Below are positions 40,521 through 46,288 of a stretch of DNA of 46,288 bases, piece after piece. Source of the stretch: Peptococcaceae bacterium (GTDB lineage: Bacteria > Bacillota > Peptococcia > Peptococcales > Peptococcaceae); the NCBI GenBank assembly GCA_030524315.1, contig JAUNGU010000010.1:1-46288 (forward strand). Direction: 5' to 3'. Below the pieces are notes generated by a model, which worked only from the letters and a program-made list of their open reading frames with translations, was not told the DNA's origin and searched no databases. Every line of letters begins with the position of its first letter. The first letter of the stretch is position 1. The translations under genes were made by a program, and so were the position numbers.

Positions 40521-40550
40521 ATTATACCCCATTGGCAGCAAATTTTTCAA
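40521..40550 (-). promoter_or_regulatory. Promoter of the flavodoxin-ygjP-yaaA operon
   Basis: TTGAAA (40545-40550), 18-base spacer, TATAAT (40521-40526) on the minus strand, 31 bases before the ATG at 40489. Confidence 0.75.
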
Positions 40551-40587
40551 ACCCTTCGCCGCCGCCAGCGAAAAATATCCGCCCATC

Positions 40588-40616
40588 AAAAAAGAGCTGC
40601 GTCCAAAGACACAGCC
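40588..40616 (-). terminator. Terminator of ilvE
   Basis: GGCTGTGTC / GACGCAGCTC-type stem with one wobble and a TTTG loop, then a T-run on the minus strand. Confidence 0.75.
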
Positions 40617-40630
40617 CTGAAAAATTTGGC

Positions 40631-41653
40631 TTATTTGATTTCGTGAATCCAGCCTTCCGGTGCTTCCAAATGGCCCATCTGAATCCCGGTGAGGGTGTCG
40701 TAGAGCTTTTTGATGACCGGACCCATTTCGTCCATGCCGCTGGCAAAGCAAATTTCCTTGCCGTGGTCGTTGATCTTGCCAACTGGGGAGATGACGGCAG
40801 CGGTGCCGCAGAGGCCGCATTCGACAAAGTCTGGCACTTCCGAGAAGAGGACCTCGCGATGTTCCACTTCCATGCCGAGAATGTGTTCAGCCACATACAT
40901 CAGCGAGCGACGGGTGACCGATGGCAGAATCGAATCGGATTTTGGCGTGACGAGCTTGCCATCCTTGGTGACGAAAATAAAGTTGGCGCCGCCGGTTTCT
41001 TCAACCTTGGTGCGGGTGCCTGGATCGAGGTACATGTTTTCTGCAAAGCCTTCAGCGTGGGCCTGCTGGCCAGCGTAGAGGCTCATGGCATAGTTCAGAC
41101 CAGCCTTGATGTTGCCGGTGCCATGTGGGGCCGCACGGTCAAAGTCAGACACCTTGATGGCGATTGGCTTGGCGCCACCCTTGAAATATGGGCCGACAGG
41201 CATGCAAATCATGCGGAACTGGAATTCTGGTGCCGGTGCCACGCCGATGACAGGGCCACTGCCGAAAATATATGGACGGACGTACAGGGTTGCGCCGGAG
41301 CCATATGGTGGCACGAGGTCGCTGTTGGCCTTGACGAGCTGATCGAGGGCGTCCATGAATTTTTCCTGGCTGATTTCTGGGATGACCAGACGCTTGCAGG
41401 AGTCGATCAGACGCTGAGCGTTCAGGTCCGGACGGAAGGTCACGATGCGCCCGTCCTCAGTGCGATACGCCTTCAAGCCTTCAAAGGCGGACTGAGAATA
41501 TTGCAGCACCCCTGCACATTCAGAAATGTGCACCGTTGGGTCTGTAATCAGTTCACCCTTGTCCCACGCGCCATCCTTCCAGGTGGACACATAACGATAA
41601 TCTGCAACGGAATATTCAAATCCGAGATTGCCCCAATCAATATTTTTTGCCAT
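40631..41653 (-). CDS. ilvE: Branched-chain amino acid aminotransferase
   Basis: The 340-residue enzyme is a fold-type IV aminotransferase of the long eukaryote/Bacillus-like branch: LQYSQSAFEGLKAYRTEDGRIVTFRPDLNAQRL, LYVRPYIFGSGPVIGVAPAPEF, GTGNIKAGLNYAMSLYAGQQAHAEGF (the PLP lysine is in NIKAGLNYA) and VEETGGANFIFV. It transfers the amino group between glutamate and the 2-keto acids of Leu, Ile and Val. The ATG at 41653 follows AAAGGAG; an in-frame GTG at 41662 is less likely. A TATAAT -10 is at 41693-41698. I saw no T-box leader. The gene is monocistronic. Confidence 0.95.
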   Translation of the reverse strand: MAKNIDWGNLGFEYSVADYRYVSTWKDGAWDKGELITDPTVHISECAGVLQYSQSAFEGLKAYRTEDGRIVTFRPDLNAQRLIDSCKRLVIPEISQEKFMDALDQLVKANSDLVPPYGSGATLYVRPYIFGSGPVIGVAPAPEFQFRMICMPVGPYFKGGAKPIAIKVSDFDRAAPHGTGNIKAGLNYAMSLYAGQQAHAEGFAENMYLDPGTRTKVEETGGANFIFVTKDGKLVTPKSDSILPSVTRRSLMYVAEHILGMEVEHREVLFSEVPDFVECGLCGTAAVISPVGKINDHGKEICFASGMDEMGPVIKKLYDTLTGIQMGHLEAPEGWIHEIK

Positions 41654-41692
41654 TTGAAGCACTCCTTTCGTGTTCTATAACAGTCTTTTTAT

Positions 41693-41698
41693 ATTATA
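41693..41698 (-). promoter_or_regulatory. -10 box of ilvE
   Basis: TATAAT on the minus strand 40 bases before the ATG at 41653, preceded by TTG; the -35 is weak. Confidence 0.5.
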
Positions 41699-41788
41699 CA
41701 ACATTACGCCGCTGATGCACCAAAAACTTACGCCAAAAATGATATTCAGAAAAATTTTGCGATAAATCTATGTCGCGAGATAATTTTC

Positions 41789-42688
41789 TCACGCCCAGTA
41801 GCCAAAATCGTCCTTGCCCGTGTCGCGATTGTGGCCGCTGATGAAAAACAGCGCCAGCGACCCCGGCCCAATGTGCGCCCCCGTCACCGGCTCGTGCATG
41901 ATGATGCGCACCTCGCGTGGCGCCTTGGCCTCGCGCAGCTGCGCCGCCAGCGCCTCGGCATCGTCTGGACAGTTGGCGTGGCTGATGTAGATGGTCTGGT
42001 TCTCGGGGTGGTCGACGGCCTCGGCATAGTGCTCGACAATCATCTTGATCGCCTTTTTGCGGCCGCGCGCTTTTTCAAAGGTGACAATGACGCCGTCATC
42101 CGAGCCCTTGAGCAGAGGCTTGATGTTCAAGGCGCTGCCAAAAAACGCCGTGAAATTCGAGCAGCGGCCTGTGCGCCCGAGATAATTGAGATCGTCCACC
42201 GTGAAAATCTGGTAGATATAGCGCACGCAGCGTTCCACCTGCGCCACCGTCTGGGCAAAATCCATGCCCGCATCGCGGCAACGCGCCGCCTCCAGCGTCG
42301 GAATCCCCTCGCCGAGGCCCGCGCCCTTGGTATTGATGACGGCAATCTGGCGCTCGGGATATTTTTCCGCCAGCATCTCTGCCGCATTCATGGCGCTGTC
42401 GTAGGAGCCGCTGATGCGCTGGGCCATCGCCACATAGAGAATATCCTCGCCCGCCGCCAAATGGGGCTCGAAGGCCTCGACGAAATGCCCCGGCGTGATC
42501 TGCGACGTCGTCACCTGCTTGCCACCGGCGATTGCCGCGTAGTAGCTCGCGCCGTCAAAGGCGTCCGTGTCCAAGCAGGTGTGCTCCTCCTCGTCAATGT
42601 AATAATACAGGGGAATCACCTGGATATTCTGCGCTCTGCAATCAGCGGTCGGAATATTCGCCGACGTGTCTGTGAAAATCTGAAACAT
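41789..42688 (-). CDS. DegV family fatty-acid-binding protein (second copy)
   Basis: The 299-residue protein starts with FQIFTDTSANIPTAD, then has KQVTTSQITPGHFVEAFEP (the TSQ fatty-acid-binding loop), AMAQRISGSYDSAMNAAEML, AVINTKGAGLGEG and LNYLGRTGRCSNFTAFFGSALNIKP. These are all DegV motifs. It is clearly diverged from the copy at 13737-14591, so the two probably carry different acyl chains to a FakA-type kinase. The ATG has ACGGAGAGT upstream. Confidence 0.92.
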   Translation of the reverse strand: MFQIFTDTSANIPTADCRAQNIQVIPLYYYIDEEEHTCLDTDAFDGASYYAAIAGGKQVTTSQITPGHFVEAFEPHLAAGEDILYVAMAQRISGSYDSAMNAAEMLAEKYPERQIAVINTKGAGLGEGIPTLEAARCRDAGMDFAQTVAQVERCVRYIYQIFTVDDLNYLGRTGRCSNFTAFFGSALNIKPLLKGSDDGVIVTFEKARGRKKAIKMIVEHYAEAVDHPENQTIYISHANCPDDAEALAAQLREAKAPREVRIIMHEPVTGAHIGPGSLALFFISGHNRDTGKDDFGYWA

Positions 42689-42803
42689 ACTCTCCGTCCT
42701 TTCTGCATCTATGATTCAACAGCCGCAAGCGACTGACCATATTTTATCAAAGGATAGTGTAGCACATTTTTGCCGCCGCCTGTAGCCAAAAATCGCCCCA
42801 CGC

Positions 42804-42828
42804 AAAAAGGCCGAGGCATTGCCTCGAC
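42804..42828 (-). terminator. Terminator of the beta-carbonic anhydrase gene
   Basis: CGAGGCA/TGCCTCG stem on the minus strand followed by GCCTTTTTGCG. Confidence 0.75.
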
Positions 42829-42835
42829 CCAAGCT

Positions 42836-43393
42836 TTACACACAGATGCGGTCGCAGACCGTCACCAGCTCGCCCGTCACGCTATTGATCACATAGCCGC
42901 TGACGCGCACGTTCTTTGGCACCAGCGGATGCTCGACAATCGTCGCCACCGATTCCTCGACGGATTTTTCCACCGTGTCAAAGCCCGCCAGCCATTTTTC
43001 AAAATCCACGCCGCAATATTTCATCAGCTCAATCGTGTGCGCGCTGATGCCGCGGTCGTGCATGAGGGTCACCATCACATCGCTGTCCACATGGCTCACG
43101 CCACAGTCCGTGTGGCCGATGACCATAATCTCCTCGACGCCCAGCTCATAAATCGCAATCAAGAGACTGCGCATCGCACTGCCAAAGGGCGACGAAATCA
43201 CGCCACCGGCGTTCTTGATGATCTTCGCATCGCCGTTTTTGATACCCAGCGCCGCCGGCAAAAGCTCAATGAGCCGCGTGTCCATGCAGGTCACAATCGC
43301 CAGCTTCTTGTTGGGATATTTGTCCGTGGCAAACTGCTCATAGCCCTTGTCCGCCACAAATTGCTTATTATAGGAAAGAATCTCTTCGATCAT
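42836..43393 (-). CDS. Beta-class carbonic anhydrase
   Basis: The 185-residue protein has the zinc ligands of beta-carbonic anhydrases: Cys and the Asp-Arg dyad in IVTCMDTRL, and His and Cys in VIGHTDCGVSHV, with NAGGVISSPFGSAMRSLLIAIYELG between them. It interconverts CO2 and bicarbonate, supplying carboxylations in an anaerobe. The ATG at 43393 with GAGGG upstream is preferred over a start ten codons earlier. It is a different fold from the gamma-type protein at 3077-3550. Confidence 0.93.
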   Translation of the reverse strand: MIEEILSYNKQFVADKGYEQFATDKYPNKKLAIVTCMDTRLIELLPAALGIKNGDAKIIKNAGGVISSPFGSAMRSLLIAIYELGVEEIMVIGHTDCGVSHVDSDVMVTLMHDRGISAHTIELMKYCGVDFEKWLAGFDTVEKSVEESVATIVEHPLVPKNVRVSGYVINSVTGELVTVCDRICV

Positions 43394-43608
43394 ACCGATC
43401 CCTCTTTCAAAAATATTAACCATCCCCAGACGGTCACGTTTTCACGAGATAGTGTAATCCTTTCCCCCCGCCCTGTCAATAAGCACACCCTTACTTTTCG
43501 CGCGATCAGTTTTTCGTGCGATTCCCAAGAGCTATTTTTATTACTGTTCGGATTCTTTTCCGACGATTAGCAGAAATTGCTTATTTCGTTATATTCGCAC
43601 GGAAAGAT

Positions 43609-43867
43609 TTTTCTTGGCGTCGATCCAGCGAGCAACCAATTTTTATGCAAAAAAGTTGCTATTTTTTGTAGACGGCTGCTTTTGGCATGGACATGACTGT
43701 CGGAATACTCGTCCCTCTGATCATCAAGAATACTGGCAGCAGAAACGAGATCGAAACATCAAACACGATCAATAACTGCAATGTTTGAAGCTAGAGGATG
43801 GAAAGTATTGCGCATTTGGGAGTGTGCACTAAAAAGAAGAATATCGCATCACTTAATAAAAAATTAG
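43609..43867 (+). pseudogene. Frameshifted very-short-patch-repair (Vsr) endonuclease
   Basis: Three overlapping frames together give a Vsr-like protein: KKVAIF in one frame; after a run of six T (43662-43667), VDGCFWHGHDCRNTRPSDHQ and EYWQQKRDRNIKHD in the next; and after a stop at 43773-43775, MFEARGWKVLRIWECALKRR to a stop at 43865. The DGCFWHG-x-C and IWECAL motifs are characteristic. Removing one T and restoring one base near 43768 would rejoin the frames. Vsr nicks at T:G mismatches left by cytosine-5 methylation; no methylase gene is in the window. The N-terminal part is poorly recognisable, so the left limit is uncertain. Confidence 0.75.
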
Positions 43868-44025
43868 AAGACATACTGAAATCTAAATAGCATAAAACGT
43901 TACCGCACGCTGGGAGTGCGTTGATGGGAAATATCCAACGACGAGGTTCCTGTTTATTGGATTTTGGACATAAATCCTCCTCTTTTTCTCAAATATTGTA
44001 TTTTAGTGTTCTCATAAAAATATTG

Positions 44026-44054
44026 TTGAAAGAGCACGATGCATGTCATATAAT
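44026..44054 (+). promoter_or_regulatory. Promoter of the GHKL-TIR gene
   Basis: TTGAAA (44026-44031), exact 17-base spacer, TATAAT (44049-44054); the strongest promoter match in the window, 39 bases before the ATG at 44093. Confidence 0.8.
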
Positions 44055-44092
44055 TAAAAATAAATATAGGCGCTTTGCCGGGAGGTGGAGAC

Positions 44093-46126
44093 ATGCATTC
44101 TTATAAAATCAATATTGATAAAAAAGTCTTACGATTACTTGGAGCCCAACTATATGGAGATACTCCAAGTATTATTTCAGAACTTGTTCAAAATGCATAC
44201 GATGCAGATGCTAGTGCCGTATGGATTACAATAAATACCACTTCCCCGAACACAATAATAGTCCAAGATGATGGCATTGGAATGACACCAGAAGAAATCA
44301 ATACACGCTTCCTTAATATTGGGCAAGATCGGCGCACAGCTTTTCCGACCTCTCCTAGTGGAAGAAAAGTACTAGGAAGAAAGGGCATTGGAAAATTAGC
44401 TGTTTTTTCCCTTGCTAAAATAATCGATATTTACTCTGTAAAAGAAAATCAAGTAGTAGCCTGTAGGCTTGATTTCGATGATATAACTTTAAACAATGGC
44501 GATCCTGAAACTTTAGATGAATCTAGTGTGCCGATCGAAGCTGAATATCTATCACCAACTAGCTCTGGAACCAAAATAATTCTTCAAGAAATTCAAAAGG
44601 ATATTTCCCATAGCCTTAATTATATAATTAATCGACTAATGAGAACTTTTGATGTTAACTCAGAAGAGTTTAAAATCTATGTGCGCAAAAACAAAGATGT
44701 CTTCAAAGAATTGTCACGCAAAGATTTAGATTTCTTTGATAGCATGGATACAATAATTACATTTGGAGAGAATTACGCATCTTGTATCAATCAGGTGTTG
44801 CAAAATAATATTCCATCTAAATATAAGTATACGAAAAAATATGAGGATTTGTGCGCGGAGAAAAAATTCCAAATAATGCCATATCAGATAACCGTCCTTG
44901 ACAAGGCCGGGCGCCCAGTAGAAAGAAATTTTTCATTTTCTGGTTGGATTGGCACGATGCACGAACGGCCCTCCTTTAAAAAGTTTATTGTTAAAAGTTA
45001 TGAAGTTGAAGGGCAAACAAAATTCGAAGTTTCCTTAACCGATAATCGAATTACCGTATTTTCAAGAGGCAAGATTGGTGAATTTGATATTCTTCCCAAA
45101 ACACAAACAAATCGTATTGCGGACGCTTACGTTATTGATGAAATATACGCAGAGATATTTGAAGATGATGATCTTGCGGATATGGCAATTAGTAATCGCC
45201 GTGGATATGATGAAACGGATCAGCGGTATGTACAACTTATCCGAATAGTTACTGATGTTGTCACTTTTATCACCAGAAGAAAAGAACAGATAAATAAGCA
45301 AAAGAAAAAAGACGGTGAAATAAAGGGCGCAGATAATATTAAAGCTCGTTTTACAAGGCAGTCGCCAAAAACGCAGAAAGCGGTTAAAGAAAAGTTTACG
45401 CCAGAAGAGCAGGAAGATTTTCAAGAAGAGCTCTTTCAGTTCGGTAGAGCACTTAATCTGTCAAATGATACAAAGAAAATCTTTATTAGCCATAAGACCG
45501 AATGCGCCATATTTGGGAAATTTTTAGTTCGGTGTTTTGAATTAATTGGAATGGATGCCGCTAGCAGTATTATATTTACATCTATGCCAGAGCTTGGCGT
45601 TCCATATGATCAAGATATATATGACTACCTGAAGAATTGCTTTAGAGATGATCTTTATGTTATTTTCTTGTTTAGCCGGTCGTTTTACAACTCAAATGTT
45701 TGTATTGCCGAAACCGGAGCTGCATGGGCCACAAACAAGAAGTATAGCAACGTTGTAATCGACATGGGATTTGAAGGTATTGATAAACCTATCAATAATT
45801 GTCAAATTGGCGTATCATTAGCGGATTTAACTGCTGAGGACCTCCAATATAAATTAAAAAGTCTAATCAAAAATGCTCTGGAAGCTACTGGATATGATCC
45901 TTTACCCAATGACAGCATAATAGAAAGTACAATACAAAGATCGTTTACGGAATTTAAAGACCATTTAGTCGCCCCCGTATATTATCCTAAACGTCGTTTT
46001 TTAGCAACTCCAGTTTGCCCCCAATGCGGTAGTCAGATGGAATTGCGAACAGAGGGTACTGAACTTTTCTACGTTTGTATTGCACGCAACTGTCAGCACA
46101 GGCTTTCCGCAGAAATTACTATATAA
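44093..46126 (+). CDS. GHKL ATPase - TIR - zinc ribbon fusion, candidate anti-phage defence protein
   Basis: The 677-residue protein starts at 44093 (GGGAGGTGG upstream). Residues 1-190 form a GHKL (Hsp90/MORC-like) ATPase: SELVQNAYDADA (29-40), VQDDGIGMTPEEI (57-69) and VLGRKGIGKLAVFSLA (93-108). A helical middle part has a charged region near 395-445. Residues 461-595 are a TIR domain (KKIFISHKTE; VIFLFSRSFYNSNVCIAETGAAWA) with Glu540 in the place of the catalytic NADase glutamate. The C-terminus has a zinc ribbon (Cys642, 645, 662, 667). Bacterial TIR proteins often deplete NAD on infection, so the ATPase may be the sensor or clamp. AT-rich composition and a neighbouring vsr remnant suggest a transferred defence locus. 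Function is inferred. Confidence 0.85.
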   Translation: MHSYKINIDKKVLRLLGAQLYGDTPSIISELVQNAYDADASAVWITINTTSPNTIIVQDDGIGMTPEEINTRFLNIGQDRRTAFPTSPSGRKVLGRKGIGKLAVFSLAKIIDIYSVKENQVVACRLDFDDITLNNGDPETLDESSVPIEAEYLSPTSSGTKIILQEIQKDISHSLNYIINRLMRTFDVNSEEFKIYVRKNKDVFKELSRKDLDFFDSMDTIITFGENYASCINQVLQNNIPSKYKYTKKYEDLCAEKKFQIMPYQITVLDKAGRPVERNFSFSGWIGTMHERPSFKKFIVKSYEVEGQTKFEVSLTDNRITVFSRGKIGEFDILPKTQTNRIADAYVIDEIYAEIFEDDDLADMAISNRRGYDETDQRYVQLIRIVTDVVTFITRRKEQINKQKKKDGEIKGADNIKARFTRQSPKTQKAVKEKFTPEEQEDFQEELFQFGRALNLSNDTKKIFISHKTECAIFGKFLVRCFELIGMDAASSIIFTSMPELGVPYDQDIYDYLKNCFRDDLYVIFLFSRSFYNSNVCIAETGAAWATNKKYSNVVIDMGFEGIDKPINNCQIGVSLADLTAEDLQYKLKSLIKNALEATGYDPLPNDSIIESTIQRSFTEFKDHLVAPVYYPKRRFLATPVCPQCGSQMELRTEGTELFYVCIARNCQHRLSAEITI

Positions 46127-46127
46127 C

Positions 46128-46158
46128 AAAAGGCCTCGCCTTTATTGGCGAGGCCTTC
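46128..46158 (+). terminator. Terminator of the GHKL-TIR gene
   Basis: Perfect 11-bp stem AAGGCCTCGCC/GGCGAGGCCTT with a six-base loop; the downstream T content is low, so efficiency is uncertain. Confidence 0.7.
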
Positions 46159-46169
46159 AGACTGTAGAA

Positions 46170-46206
46170 AAACCCAGATTTGGCTTGCAAGCCAAATCTG
46201 GGTTTC
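46170..46206. terminator. Second hairpin, terminator-like
   Basis: AACCCAGATTTGGCTTGC / GCCAAATCTGGGTT stem; similar in sequence to the SLH-gene terminator at 32804-32840 (CCCCGATTTGG). T-rich on both sides. Confidence 0.7.
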
Positions 46207-46245
46207 GTCTTTTCTGGAAGCATATAGCAACCATCTCAAAAAGAA

Positions 46246-46275
46246 AAGCAGCTATTCCATCTCAAATAGCTGCTT
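46246..46275 (-). terminator. Third hairpin, probably terminator of a minus-strand gene beyond the right edge
   Basis: Perfect 11-bp stem AAGCAGCTATT/AATAGCTGCTT, followed on the minus strand by TTCTTTTTG. Confidence 0.6.
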
Positions 46276-46288
46276 CAAGTGTTCTAAA

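Noticed and set aside
41654-41788. T-box or other amino-acid riboswitch before ilvE
   Set aside because: No specifier or antiterminator features were recognised, and the leader from the -10 to the ATG is only about 35 bases.

Overview
The window looks like chromosomal DNA of an anaerobic, low-oxygen-adapted member of the Bacillota (Firmicutes) with a moderately GC-rich core genome. This rests on S-layer homology (SLH) proteins, Shine-Dalgarno sites of the AGGAGG type before nearly every gene, extended -10 promoters, DegV and diacylglycerol-kinase-like lipid proteins, a 4-hydroxybutyrate dehydrogenase of the clostridial fermentation type, and flavin/Fe-S reductases. I cannot name genus or species from sequence alone.

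Region 1 (1-4450): two near-identical copies of a secreted copper-amine-oxidase-N-like 'stalk' protein (the first runs off the left edge) flank a DUF4143-type ATPase; then a gamma-carbonic-anhydrase-like protein and a cluster of three tRNA genes (Arg-ACG, Ser-GCU, Ser-UGA), all on the minus strand, and a small orphan gene. Region 2 (4604-15606, all minus): uvrB-uvrA excision repair, a thioredoxin-reductase-like flavoprotein that lacks the CxxC, a CGGC-domain protein, ketopantoate reductase, a membrane spermidine-synthase-like protein, DegV and a lipid kinase. Region 3 (15730-16842, plus): 4-hydroxybutyrate dehydrogenase.

Region 4 (16893-28460) is accessory. It is visibly more AT-rich and holds two catabolic modules, each with a LysR regulator, a flavoprotein reductase and a dedicated permease. 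Module A (minus) has an old-yellow-enzyme/enoate-reductase-type flavoenzyme, two unusual amidohydrolase-fold proteins and a permease. It is bracketed by a 128-bp direct repeat made of the 3' end of the 4-hydroxybutyrate dehydrogenase gene plus its terminator, which marks it as inserted. Module B (plus) has a two-cluster ferredoxin, an AprA/fumarate-reductase-like flavoprotein and a MatC-like permease. A remnant of what looks like another LysR gene lies at its right border.

Region 5 (28802-37220): a cation diffusion facilitator, an EamA exporter, two SLH surface proteins and a tyrosine recombinase. Between the large SLH protein gene and the recombinase, perfect 21-bp inverted repeats bound a 216-bp segment that contains a promoter facing away from the surface-protein gene and a strong bidirectional hairpin. 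This has the architecture of a phase-variable DNA inversion switch, read here in the OFF orientation, and is the most striking system in the window.

Region 6 (37241-43393, minus): a tightly overlapping operon (flavodoxin lipoprotein, YgjP metalloprotease, YaaA, acetyltransferase, a C39-like hypothetical and possibly an antitoxin-like small ORF), then ilvE, a second DegV and a beta-carbonic anhydrase. Region 7 (43424-46288): a frameshifted Vsr endonuclease remnant followed by an intact single-gene candidate defence protein that fuses a GHKL ATPase, a TIR domain and a zinc ribbon, and then a row of hairpin terminators.

All assignments come from reading the sequence and remembered family motifs; no database search was made.
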